From the NCBI GenBank assembly GCA_963721905.1, contig CAVRMF010000002.1, positions 1-64,000 of the forward strand: a stretch of DNA of 64,000 nt, in the 5' to 3' direction. Below the pieces are notes generated by a model. The model worked only from the letters and a program-made list of their open reading frames with translations. It did no database searches and was not told the origin of the DNA. Below are positions 36,066 through 44,550 of the stretch, piece after piece (position 1 is the first letter of the stretch; each line of letters opens with the position of its first letter). Position numbers and translations under genes: made by a program. This DNA comes from Roseiarcus sp963721905 (GTDB lineage Bacteria; Pseudomonadota; Alphaproteobacteria; Rhizobiales; Beijerinckiaceae).

Positions 36066-37094
36066 CTAGATGTTGGTCGGAAGATGAAGCTCGAAAGGGA
36101 CAAAAACAGGGCTGTGAACCGTCTCCTGCGGCGCTGCAATCGCGCCGGCCATCGCGGCGAGGGCACGCTCGGCGAGCAGCGCAGTCGGGGTCGAGATGAC
36201 CGCGGTCAGGACGCCGTCGATGAGCCCGGCGCGGGATTTGGGGGTCAATTCGTTGCAGACGATCGCAAGCCCGCGGGCGTCGGGGTCGTCGCGGGCGCCG
36301 GCGATCACGCCTTCCGTTCCGCCGCCGCAGATATAAAGGCCGACGAGGTCGCGGTGGGTTGCGATCATGTCCTGGGTCGCCGTGTAAGCGATGCGCGGAT
36401 CCTCGAGATTGACGAGCGGCTCGAGCAGGGTGAACTCGGGGGCGTTTTCCCGCAAATAGGCGCGGAACGAAATCTCCGCGATCTCCTGGCAGAGAAACCG
36501 GTGGCTGCCGACGATGATGCCGACCTTTCCGGGCCCCTTTGCGGCCTTGGCGATGAGCCAGGCGGCGGTACGCCCTTCCTTGCGGTTGTCGCGGCCGATA
36601 TAGGGCGCCGCGGCCTCGGCCCCGAGCTCGGTCAAGATGGCGAAGGTCGGCACGCCGCGCGCGCGTAGAGCGCCGATTGCGTCGCTGACGCGCGGGTGAT
36701 CGACAGAGACGATCGCGATCGCATGCGCGCTCTCTCCGAGCTTGAGCAGGCGCTCGGCGACGACGGCGGGCGAGAGGTCCGGCGCGAAATCGACGACCGG
36801 CTTGCCGCGGACCCTGGAGAGCGCTCGGGTCGCTGCGGCGAGGTCGGCGCCGAACTGCGCATAGAACGCGTCCGGCCGCTGCAGCAGGAATGCGAACGTC
36901 CGTTCCGGCAGCTCCGTGCGCAGGCGATTCTTGAGAAGCGCCGCGGCGTGATAGCCGATCGCCTCGGCGGCCCTGATGACGCGCTCGGCGGTCGGCTCGC
37001 GCACGCGGTGGCGGGCGTTGAGCACCCGGTCGACGGTGGCGACGCTGACGCCGGCGGCGCGCGCGAGATCGGCGATGGTCGGACGGCGGCTCAT
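36066..37094 (-). CDS. LacI-family transcriptional regulator
   Basis: 342 residues from ATG 37094, preceded by GGAG. An N-terminal LacI helix-turn-helix with hinge (ADLARAAGVSVATVDRVLN, then RVREPTAERVIRAAEAIGYH) is followed by a sugar-binding-like effector domain (FAFLLQRPDAFYAQFGADLA, GLYICGGGTEGVIAGARDD). It lies between the second importer operon, transcribed in the same direction, and the divergent mocD-like gene. Candidate targets are the twin importer promoters and a 15-base palindrome in its own divergent intergenic region. Related LacI proteins bind a sugar or inositol derivative as inducer. Confidence 0.9.
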   Translation of the reverse strand: MSRRPTIADLARAAGVSVATVDRVLNARHRVREPTAERVIRAAEAIGYHAAALLKNRLRTELPERTFAFLLQRPDAFYAQFGADLAAATRALSRVRGKPVVDFAPDLSPAVVAERLLKLGESAHAIAIVSVDHPRVSDAIGALRARGVPTFAILTELGAEAAAPYIGRDNRKEGRTAAWLIAKAAKGPGKVGIIVGSHRFLCQEIAEISFRAYLRENAPEFTLLEPLVNLEDPRIAYTATQDMIATHRDLVGLYICGGGTEGVIAGARDDPDARGLAIVCNELTPKSRAGLIDGVLTAVISTPTALLAERALAAMAGAIAAPQETVHSPVFVPFELHLPTNI

Positions 37095-37130
37095 GGCCTG
37101 GCTCCGGAGGGCTTGACGCAAAATGCAATA

Positions 37131-37145
37131 ATCGCCCGAGGCGAT
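37131..37145. promoter_or_regulatory. Palindrome in the lacI/mocD divergent region
   Basis: ATCGCC-CGA-GGCGAT is a perfect 6-3-6 dyad, located 37 bases from the regulator start and 120 bases from the mocD-like start. Its place suggests an autoregulatory operator, but its sequence differs from the GGAA-N6-TTCC sites at the importers. Confidence 0.4.
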
Positions 37146-37264
37146 GATGATGGATTATGATAGAAAATGAAAGGGAGACATTGAGTTGCAGGCGGGTTGC
37201 CGGTAGCGTTCGAGTGTGCGCAGGCGCCGGCGGCCAGTCCGGCCCACATGCGAGGAGGAGACGG

Positions 37265-38344
37265 ATGTCCGCTGCCTTCGTCAGACGCGATTACAGTCTC
37301 GTTGGGCCCGAGGCCGAGAAGGCGGCCGAAGCCGGGCTCGTCTCGGCGAAATGGTACGTCCCTCCCATCTCGCGCTCGGAACTGAAGGCGTTGATGCGCC
37401 GCGATGATCAGCCCGCGATCCGCGATACGCTGATCTGGTTCGCGGCGCTGATCGTCTCAGGCAGCCTCGGCTATGTGTTCTGGGGGAGCTGGGCGGCGGT
37501 CCCCTTCTTTCTCATTTACGGCGTGCTTTATGGCTCGGCCTCGGACAGCCGCTGGCACGAATGCGGCCACCGCACCGCATTCAAGACGCAATGGATGAAC
37601 GATGCGGTCTACCAGATCGCGTGCTTCATGATTTTGCGCGAGCCCGAGATCTGGCGCTGGAGCCATACGCGCCACCACACCGACACGATCATCGTCGGCC
37701 GCGACCCGGAGATCATTCAGCCGCGTCCGCCCAATCTCATAGCGATGGCGCTCAGCGTTTTCGCGCTCAAGCAGGGCGCCGCGGCCTTCCGCAAGCTCGT
37801 GATCCATGCCGGCGGTCGGTTGACCGACGAGGAGATGACATTCGTTCCGCAATCCGAGCGGGGCAAGGTCTACAGGGTCGCGCGGATTTGGCTTGCGCTG
37901 TTCGCCGCCGTGATCGCCGCCTGCGTCGCGACGCGGTCGATCCTGCCGGCAATGTTCGTCGGCCTCCCAACCTTCTACGGCGGCTGGCTTACCTACTATT
38001 TCGGGATCACGCAGCACTTCGGCCTAGCCGAGGACGTCACCGATCACCGCCTCAACTCGCGCACGATCTACATGAACCCGATCTTCCGGTTCATCTACTG
38101 GAACATGAACTATCACGTCGAGCACCACCTGTTCCCGCTGATCCCCTATCATGCGCTGCCGAAGCTGCATGAGGCGATCAAGGCTGACTGCCCGCCGCCC
38201 TATCCGAGCACCATCGCCGCCTACCGCGAGATCATCCCTGCGCTTGCGCGCCAGCTGAGCGATCCCACCTATTTCGTGCGGCGCGAGTTGCCGCGAGACG
38301 CGCGGCCGGCGCCAAGCGGCGCCGCTGCGGTTGCGAGAGCCTGA
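37265..38344 (+). CDS. mocD: MocD-like membrane di-iron oxygenase (fatty-acid-desaturase fold)
   Basis: 359 residues from ATG 37265 with GAGGAGGAG upstream. The three histidine boxes that hold the di-iron centre are present: HECGH (98-102), HTRHH (134-138) and HVEHH (284-288). Membrane helices lie between them. The start (RRDYSLVGPEAEKAAEAGL) and TAFKTQWMNDAVYQIACFMI agree with the rhizobial MocD group. MocD with the ferredoxin MocE and a reductase is described as removing the methyl group of the rhizopine 3-O-methyl-scyllo-inosamine. The Rieske partner follows 10 bases downstream; no reductase gene is seen. An oxygenase for another methylated or hydroxylated polyol is equally possible. Confidence 0.82.
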   Translation: MSAAFVRRDYSLVGPEAEKAAEAGLVSAKWYVPPISRSELKALMRRDDQPAIRDTLIWFAALIVSGSLGYVFWGSWAAVPFFLIYGVLYGSASDSRWHECGHRTAFKTQWMNDAVYQIACFMILREPEIWRWSHTRHHTDTIIVGRDPEIIQPRPPNLIAMALSVFALKQGAAAFRKLVIHAGGRLTDEEMTFVPQSERGKVYRVARIWLALFAAVIAACVATRSILPAMFVGLPTFYGGWLTYYFGITQHFGLAEDVTDHRLNSRTIYMNPIFRFIYWNMNYHVEHHLFPLIPYHALPKLHEAIKADCPPPYPSTIAAYREIIPALARQLSDPTYFVRRELPRDARPAPSGAAAVARA

Positions 38345-38354
38345 GAGGACGCGA

Positions 38355-38672
38355 ATGAGCGAGACCTGGATCGACGCGGGGGCGGCAGACAGAATTTCGC
38401 CGGAAGACGTTGCGCCCTTCGAACATGACGGCCGCCAATATGCGATCTACCGGACCCCGGACGGGCGCTACTTCGCCACCGACGGCCTCTGCACGCACGA
38501 GCAGGTCGAACTCGCCGACGGGTTCGTCATGGGAACGATCATCGAATGCCCAATGCACAACGGTCGCTTCGACTTCACCACCGGCGAAGCCAAGGGCGCG
38601 CCCGCCTGCGTCAATCTGGAGACTTTTCCAGTGAAGGTCGAGGGTGGGCGAATCTTGTTGAAGGTCGCCTGA
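38355..38672 (+). CDS. mocE: MocE-like Rieske [2Fe-2S] ferredoxin
   Basis: 105 residues from ATG 38355. The Rieske cluster ligands are Cys46 and His48 (GLCTHEQ) and Cys65 and His68 (ECPMHNGRF). The rest (FPVKVEGGRI and the EAKGAPACVNLETF segment) matches the short, soluble ferredoxins paired with MocD. It should carry electrons to the di-iron oxygenase encoded just upstream, with which it is co-transcribed. Confidence 0.88.
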   Translation: MSETWIDAGAADRISPEDVAPFEHDGRQYAIYRTPDGRYFATDGLCTHEQVELADGFVMGTIIECPMHNGRFDFTTGEAKGAPACVNLETFPVKVEGGRILLKVA

Positions 38673-38679
38673 TCTGGTC

Positions 38680-38793
38680 CGTCATGGCGAACGAAGCGAA
38701 GCAATCAAGAACCGCCGCGCATCTCTACGATCCCGCCATAGCCCGTCGAAAGACGGGCGTCTCTCTACGCCCTATGGCTCCTCGCAATGACGC
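38680..38793. repeat. Palindromic intergenic repeat
   Basis: CGTCATGGCGAACGAAGCGA at the left is roughly mirrored by GCTCCTCGCAATGACGCG at the right, whose complement reads CGTCATTGCGAGGAGC. This CGTCATTGCGAGGAGCGAAGC-type unit is a common dispersed intergenic element in alphaproteobacterial genomes. It splits the mocDE pair from the first dehydrogenase. Confidence 0.55.
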
Positions 38794-38918
38794 GAACTGC
38801 GTCACTTCGCGCCCCTGCGATCGCATCTCGAGTCCAGCCGCAATCCCGCTGGCGCGAACCGTCAGCCGTTGCTAAGGGCTGACGAGTTAAATTTTTAGTT
38901 TGGGAGGAGCGGGAGGCG

Positions 38919-39677
38919 ATGAAGATTTCCGGAGCGGCGGCGATCGTGACGGGCGGCGGATCGGGGTTGGGACGGGCCACGGCGGAGGCGCTGGCGGCGA
39001 AGGGCGCGCGCGTCGCGGTGCTCGACCTCAATCCGGCGGCCGCCGAGGAAGCGGCCAAAGCCCTCGGCGGCCTCCCGCTCGTCGGCGACGTCGCGGACGA
39101 GGAATCTGCGATCACCGCGATCGCCAAGGCGGAGGCCGCGCATGGACCCGCCCGCATCCTGGTCAATTGCGCCGGCATCGGCACGGCGACTCGCGTCATC
39201 GGCCGCGACGGCCCGCACCCGCTCGCCGATTTCGAGCGGGTGATCCGCGTGAACCTCGTCGGATCGTTCAACATGATCCGGCTCGCAGCGGCCGAGATGG
39301 GCAAGCTCGAGCCGATCGAAGGCGAACGCGGGGTCATCATTTCGACCGCCTCGGTCGCGGCTTACGAGGGCCAAATCGGCCAGGCCGCGTATTCCGCTTC
39401 GAAGGGCGGGGTGGTCGCCATGACGCTGCCGATCGCGCGCGAGCTCGCGCGGATGGGCGTTCGGGTCAACGCGATCGCGCCGGGGATCTTCATGACGCCG
39501 ATGCTGGCCGGCCTGCGTCAGGAAGCGCAGGATTCGCTCGGCGCCGCGGTGCCGTTCCCCGCGCGGCTCGGCCGTCCATCAGAATACGCCGCGCTTGCGG
39601 TGCATATCGTCGAGAACGGCTATATCAACGGCGAGACGATCCGCATCGACGGCGCCTTGCGCATGGCGCCGAAATAG
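38919..39677 (+). CDS. Short-chain dehydrogenase, HSD10-like
   Basis: 252 residues. NAD(P)-binding GGGSGLGRATAEALA at the N-terminus (AIVTGGG), NCAGIG strand and the catalytic Ser-Tyr-Lys set (STASVAAYEGQIGQAAYSAS, with YSASKGG) are intact. The long helix insert after the NAG motif (PHPLADFERVIRVNLVGSFN) is typical of the 3-hydroxyacyl-CoA dehydrogenase type II group. A GGGAGGAGCGGGAGG site precedes the ATG. It is third in the mocD-mocE-SDR-SDR row and probably oxidises an intermediate made by the oxygenase, though a general hydroxyacyl-CoA role cannot be excluded. Confidence 0.88.
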   Translation: MKISGAAAIVTGGGSGLGRATAEALAAKGARVAVLDLNPAAAEEAAKALGGLPLVGDVADEESAITAIAKAEAAHGPARILVNCAGIGTATRVIGRDGPHPLADFERVIRVNLVGSFNMIRLAAAEMGKLEPIEGERGVIISTASVAAYEGQIGQAAYSASKGGVVAMTLPIARELARMGVRVNAIAPGIFMTPMLAGLRQEAQDSLGAAVPFPARLGRPSEYAALAVHIVENGYINGETIRIDGALRMAPK

Positions 39678-39711
39678 CGCTGATTTTTGCGATCGAAATC
39701 GGGAGGAGACA

Positions 39712-40479
39712 ATGGAGGCGGCGAAACCGGGCCGGTTGGCCGGCAAGACGGCGCTGATCACCGGCGCCGCGTCCGGCATCGGCCGCGCGACGGCGAGGCT
39801 CTTTCGCGCCGAGGGGGCGAGAGTGGCGGCGACTGACCGCAATGAAGCGGGTCTTGCGGAGCTCAAACCTGACGTCGATCTCGTGCTGCCGCAGGACGTG
39901 ACCGATGAAGAGCGCTGGCGGCAGGTGGTCGACGCCGCGGTCGCCGCGTTCGGCCGGCTCGACATTCTCGTCAACAGCGCCGGCATCGGCACGAAGGGCA
40001 ACGTCGAAACCGAGACGCTGGCCGACTGGCGCAGGGTTAATGCGGTCAACGTCGAGGGCACCTTCTTAGGCTGCCGCGAGGCAGTGCGCGCAATGAAAGA
40101 GACGGGCGGCGGCTCGATCGTCAACCTCTCATCCGTCGCCGGCATCATCGGCGATGCGCAAACGATCGCCTATTGCGCCAGCAAGGGCGCGGTCCGGCTC
40201 CTGACCAAGTCGGCGGCGCTCCACTGCGGACGCAGCGGCTACAAGATCCGCGTCAACTCGGTTCACCCATCGTTCGCGGACACCGCGATGGTTCAGTCGC
40301 TGATCGCGAGCTCGAAGAATCCGGAACGGACGCGCGAGGGCCTCGCGCGCGCCGCCCCGCTCGGGCGTCTCGGCCGCGCAGAGGAGGTCGCCGCCGCGAT
40401 CCTTTATCTCGCGAGCGACGAATCGGCCTTCACCACGGGGACGGAGCTCATCGTCGACGGGGGGTTGACTGCGCAGTGA
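39712..40479 (+). CDS. Short-chain dehydrogenase, cyclopentanol-dehydrogenase/FabG type
   Basis: 255 residues from ATG 39712, with GGGAGGAG just upstream, 34 bases after the preceding gene. Cofactor loop TGAASGIGRATARLF with an acidic residue after beta-2 (AATDRNEAGL), which favours NAD. Catalytic Ser in NLSSVAGIIG and Tyr-Lys in IAYCASKGAVRL. The product probably uses a cyclic alcohol or polyol. It is the last gene of the row and is followed by a strong hairpin. Confidence 0.88.
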   Translation: MEAAKPGRLAGKTALITGAASGIGRATARLFRAEGARVAATDRNEAGLAELKPDVDLVLPQDVTDEERWRQVVDAAVAAFGRLDILVNSAGIGTKGNVETETLADWRRVNAVNVEGTFLGCREAVRAMKETGGGSIVNLSSVAGIIGDAQTIAYCASKGAVRLLTKSAALHCGRSGYKIRVNSVHPSFADTAMVQSLIASSKNPERTREGLARAAPLGRLGRAEEVAAAILYLASDESAFTTGTELIVDGGLTAQ

Positions 40480-40482
40480 CTC

Positions 40483-40506
40483 CCTTCTCCCGCGAGCGGG
40501 AGAAGG
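40483..40506 (+). terminator. 11-bp perfect hairpin after the dehydrogenase pair
   Basis: CCTTCTCCCGC (40483-40493) pairs with GCGGGAGAAGG (40496-40506) with only GA between the arms. It starts four bases after the stop codon. The sequence is also a widespread alphaproteobacterial palindromic unit, so it may be both a terminator and a repeat copy. Confidence 0.6.
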
Positions 40507-40536
40507 TGGCAATTTCCGGGCGCGAATCTCGGGCTT

Positions 40537-41022
40537 TCAATCGCTTGGCGCGCCCTTTCCGGGCGGGCTGGCTACTGGCGCTCCCAGCGCAAGAGGGATT
40601 TGCGCCGGCATGCCGAGGCGCCGCGCCTCGGGGCGCGGATCGTGCCCGGCGGCGACGAAACCGTGATAGCGGTCGAGCTCCCGGACGATTTTGACGACGC
40701 GGTCGACAGCCTGGAGGTTGGCGCCCGACATCGCCGAGTAGGAGACGAGCAGGGCTTCATTCAATCGTCCGACCTGCACGGCGAGGAATTCAGCTGGCGG
40801 CTGCGGCATGCGCCGGGCGAGGATCTCCTGAACCAGCGCCTGCATCCGCTTCACCGTCACGCGCTCGCGCGACGCGATCTCGGCAACGGAAACGCCCGCG
40901 TTCAACAGTGCGACGATCCCTTTTTCGCGCTCGGCTTTCTTCCGGCGCGCTGCTCTTCGCGCCGTGATCGAACGGTTGCGCGGGAGGGAGGGCGGCGAGA
41001 GCGATTCGGGAGCGTCGGGCAT
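40537..41022 (-). CDS. Unknown protein with a helix-turn-helix-like segment
   Basis: About 161 residues from ATG 41022. A basic N-terminus (ITARRAARRKKAEREKGI) leads into a helix-turn-helix-like stretch (NAGVSVAEIASRERVTVKRM), then two helices (QVGRLNEALLVSYSAMSGAN, VDRVVKIVRELDRYHGFVA). I do not recognise a named family. It may be a small DNA-binding protein; it is convergent with the dehydrogenase row. Confidence 0.6.
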   Translation of the reverse strand: MPDAPESLSPPSLPRNRSITARRAARRKKAEREKGIVALLNAGVSVAEIASRERVTVKRMQALVQEILARRMPQPPAEFLAVQVGRLNEALLVSYSAMSGANLQAVDRVVKIVRELDRYHGFVAAGHDPRPEARRLGMPAQIPLALGAPVASPPGKGAPSD

Positions 41023-41465
41023 CTGGACCTCTGCATGGATGGGATGAGAAGAAGGATAGCGCGGTTCTGATAATCTGGAAGAAATTGTTGCGATTCCGGA
41101 AATCATGGTTAGCGGCGCAACAGGCTCGCGCGGCAAGCGCCATCGTCATTGACGAGGATAGGGAGACGCGCCCCGCGCCGGACGCGTAACCAATCCAGCG
41201 CCCGCAACAAGCGCCTTCCGCCCAAAACCAAAGATAGCGGCGCAGACGCGATTCTCTTCGGCTCATGCGCAGCCTTGTCAAAGCCGCGCCACGGGCGCAG
41301 TTTCGGCCGCGATAAGGCTGTCAACTGGCGAACGTCGGAACAAATAATTGCCCGACTTTTCACAAGACACAGGCGGCGAAAGTGGTTGAGAAAGCGCCAA
41401 ACCGGTACGTTAACATATTCAAATCGGCTATTGATAGAGTGGCAAAACTGCGACGCGTCACTCTA

Positions 41466-42412
41466 GGGCCTGTGTTCAGTTGAGGAGGATGGCGGCGCAG
41501 GCGAGTTGAACGCCAGCGAGGAAAGTCTTGGCGAGTATTGTCGTAACGAGTGGCGATGGCATTAGCGCTTGAAATGCTTGAGCGAAGTTGTAGGCTGTGA
41601 GAAGGCCAGACGCTGCGATGAGATTTGCGTTCGCAGTAGAGAGCGAAATCGCATGGCGACGGCGGTTTTTCGGTTCGATTTGGATAGGGATGACTGGTGG
41701 CGATCGCTCGATCGTCGAGAGGCGGCAATGAAGGTGTGCGGCGTCGAGAGACGCCGGTTGGGGTCTTGGCGATCAAGGCAGCCGGGAGAGGACAGTTCGA
41801 TCAGAGGTTCGGCGCAAGTGAGATCGTAGGATCATCGGCCGGCATCTCAGAAAAGCTATCACCTCGACGGGATTGCCGAGGGCATCGACGAGCGCGTGAA
41901 TTTTAGTCGTCAATCCGCCGCGGGATCGGCCGATGGCTTGCGCACCGTCTTTTTTTGGGCGCCGGCGCTATGCTGGTGAGCGCGCACAATGGTGGCGTCA
42001 ATCATCATGTATTCGTTGTCGTGATCGCTGGCCAATAGCCTGAAAACCCGCTCGAAAACCCCGCTCTTGGCCCATCGGTTGAAGCGCTGATAGACGATCT
42101 TCCAGTCGCCAAAGCGCTCGGGCAGATCGCGCCAAGGGATACCGGCTCGAAACCTGAAGAGAACGGCTTCGACGAACAGGCGATTGTCCGCCGCCGTACC
42201 GCCCACATGGCCTTCGCGGCCCGGCAGAATGTCTTTGATCCGATCAAACTGGTCGTCGCGCAATGCATATCGTCGCATCGGTCGGCCCCTCCTCAGGCCA
42301 ACCACTCATGAGTCAGAACATTTGCTGATTAGGAACATCCCTCACCGATCCAAAACACAAAGTGTTCCGCGTCCGATTCCGATCCGTTCTCGCGTCAACT
42401 GAACACACGCCC
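41466..42412 (-). mobile_element. IS5-family element (IS427-like), decayed
   Basis: Inverted ends GGGCCTGTGTTCAGTTGA (41466-41483) and the complement of TCAACTGAACACACGCCC (42395-42412) agree at 17 of 18 positions. A TA dinucleotide is duplicated on both sides (41464-41465, 42413-42414). About 947 bp, transposase on the minus strand. Removing it restores the ankyrin frame. Confidence 0.85.
41490..42305 (-). pseudogene. IS5 family transposase, second half frameshifted
   Basis: From ATG 42305 or the internal ATG 42278 (MRRYALRDDQFDRIKDILPG) the N-terminal half is normal: FRAGIPWRDLPERFGDWKIV, YQRFNRW and the first Asp in MMIDATIVRAHQHSAGA. The frame stops at 41910. The C-terminal half is recognisable only as scattered fragments (GLTTKIHALVDALGNPVEVI, AIATRYDNTRQDF, FLAGVQLACAAILLN) in different frames. 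IS427-like elements often use two overlapping frames, but here several indels are needed, so it is dead. Confidence 0.75.
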
Positions 42413-42673
42413 TAGAGCAACGTGGTGAAAAGGAGCGGCACCTTTCTGAAGTTAAAAGTAAGCCGGAGCCAACGGTAAATTTGGAGTTTGGTAGTGAATT
42501 ATTCAACGATAATCGCGAGCGTCGTGATGCATCTCGACCAATTCGGCAACCATCTTCGACCGAAACGGACCCAAAGGAACGTTCGACTGCTGATTTGAAT
42601 GAAGATTTTCTCATTGCGGCAATGCTCGGCGATCCGCCTGCGGTACAATCCTTCATAGCCAAAGGGGTCGATA

Positions 42674-43940
42674 CTCATGAATCCCCTCATTTCGTGAAGG
42701 ACTTATGTTGGCCCTATTTCGCAGCGAAATCATGAGGATATCGAATCACCTCATGATGAGCCTGGGCCATGAACCGTCTGACCAAGCGCTTTGATTTCAT
42801 TCAAAACTATCTCGACGCTCTATTTTCAGAAGACCTCCATGCGAAGCGTGTGAAGTCCCTGGCCAATGGCGCGCTCGGCGTGATGACGAGCGCATCGCTG
42901 GCGGTGTCGATCATCGGCCAGTCTCTGGCCGAAGCGCGCGGGCTGCTGAGCAAGCACGCCATCAAGCAAGTCGATCGGCTGTTGAGCAATCAAGGCATCG
43001 TCGTTTGGGATATGTTTGGGCCCTGGGTGGCGCAGATCGTTGGCCAGCGGAAGACGATCGTTGTCGCCATGGACTGGACCGACTTCGACGCCGACGATCA
43101 AACGACGCTGGCCTTGAACCTGATCACTAACCACGGTCGGGCGACGCCTTTGCTGTGGCTGACCGTGTTGAAGGACGAACTGAAAGACAGGCGCAACGAC
43201 TACGAGGACCTCTGCCTGGCCCGCTTGGCCGAGGTTCTGCCCGAGGGCGTCGCGGTGACGATTTTCGCCGATCGCGGTTTCGGCGACACCAAGCTGTTCG
43301 CCTATCTCGAGAGGTTGGGCTTCGCCTACGTCATCCGGTTTCGCGGCAACATCCATGTCAGCGCGGCCGATGGCGAAACCCGCGCCGCCGCCGCATGGAC
43401 CGGGACGGGCGGACGAGCGCGCAAGCTGCGCGACGCCGAGGTCACGGCGGGCCGGCATCGGGTCGCAGCGGTCGTCTGTGTCAAAGCCAAGGACATGAAG
43501 GAGGCTTGGTGTCTGGCCGCCAGCAATGCCGAGGCGACCGCGCGCGAAATCATGAACTATTACGCCAAGCGCTGGACGATCGAGCCTGGCTTTCGCGACA
43601 CCAAGGACCTTCGTTTCGGCATGGGCCTAAGCGTTCTTCGCATCGCCGATCCGCAACGGCGCGACAGGCTTCTTCTGCTCAACGCCTTCGCCATCGTTCT
43701 CCTGACGCTGCTCGGCGCCGCTGGCGAAAGCCTCGGCATGGATCGCCATCTCAAGGTCAACACGGCCAAACACCGGACCCATTCGCTGTTCCGGCAGGGA
43801 TGTATGCTCTACGAGTTGATCCCCAACATGCCGGAGGTCCGCCTGCGGCCGCTCGTCGAACGGTTCAGCGAATATATCACCCAAAACAGAGCCTTGGCTC
43901 AGACCTTCGCGGTCGTATGAAAAATGAGGGGATGGCTGAG
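42674..43940 (+). mobile_element. IS4-family element
   Basis: The ends CTCATGAATCCCCTCATTT (42674) and the complement of the right end (CTCAGCCATCCCCTCATTT) agree at 16 of 19 positions. An 8-bp target duplication GGTCGATA lies at 42666-42673 and 43941-43948. Length 1267 bp. It interrupts the ankyrin gene in the first repeat. Confidence 0.9.
42769..43920 (+). CDS. IS4 family transposase
   Basis: 383 residues, intact. It shows the IS4 layout: an N-terminal helical region, first Asp in VVAMDWTDFDADDQTTL, second in TIFADRGFGDTKLFAYL, and the C-terminal Y-(2)-R-(3)-E-like block YYAKRWTIEPGFRDTKDLRF that holds the catalytic Glu. A beta-strand insertion lies between them (RFRGNIHVSAADGETRAAAA). The gene fills the element and ends 20 bases before its right end. 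Nothing suggests loss of function. Confidence 0.92.
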   Translation: MNRLTKRFDFIQNYLDALFSEDLHAKRVKSLANGALGVMTSASLAVSIIGQSLAEARGLLSKHAIKQVDRLLSNQGIVVWDMFGPWVAQIVGQRKTIVVAMDWTDFDADDQTTLALNLITNHGRATPLLWLTVLKDELKDRRNDYEDLCLARLAEVLPEGVAVTIFADRGFGDTKLFAYLERLGFAYVIRFRGNIHVSAADGETRAAAAWTGTGGRARKLRDAEVTAGRHRVAAVVCVKAKDMKEAWCLAASNAEATAREIMNYYAKRWTIEPGFRDTKDLRFGMGLSVLRIADPQRRDRLLLLNAFAIVLLTLLGAAGESLGMDRHLKVNTAKHRTHSLFRQGCMLYELIPNMPEVRLRPLVERFSEYITQNRALAQTFAVV

Positions 43941-44550
43941 GGTCGATATAGAATGCAAGGACGCGAAAGGCTGGACTGCATTGATTTTAGCCTCTGAGCA
44001 GCGACGACTTGAGGTCGTGCGGTGGCTGCTCGCCAAAGGGGCGGACAGGAATGCTAAGGCAAGCGATGGCGAGACCGCGCTGATGAAGGCTTCGTCGAAA
44101 CGCAGCGCCGATATAGTACGGGCACTACTAGGTACTTTGACCGATGCGGCGAAGCGCGGCGATGCAGCTGCGGTTCAGGCGCTAGTCGCCAGTGGGGCGA
44201 ACGTCAACGAGAGTGTAATCCACGCTGATGACACTCCTGGTGAAACTGCACTGATCATAGCAATCGGGCAAGGTCATCGTGATGTGGCGGCCGTCTTGAT
44301 GGCTATGGGGGCGGACATCAACAAAAAGGGTTTCTATCGGAACACGGCTCTCAAGGTAGCATCTGGAATCGGCGACGTAGACTTGGTGCAGGCGTTGCTC
44401 GCTAAGGGGCTCTAAGACGTCTTTGATGATCGCGGCTTCGGAGGGCCATCGCGCAGTGGTGCAAGCACTCCTGGTCAGAGGCGCCGACGTTGACGCGAAA
44501 TCGACGTTCAAATTCAATGCGGGTACGACCGCCCTAATGCTAGCCGCTAG

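Noticed and set aside
36066..37094. The LacI regulator as a confirmed IolR
   Set aside because: The operator form matches inositol-type sites, but Sinorhizobium IolR belongs to another regulator family as I recall it. Position alone does not prove that this LacI protein binds those sites.
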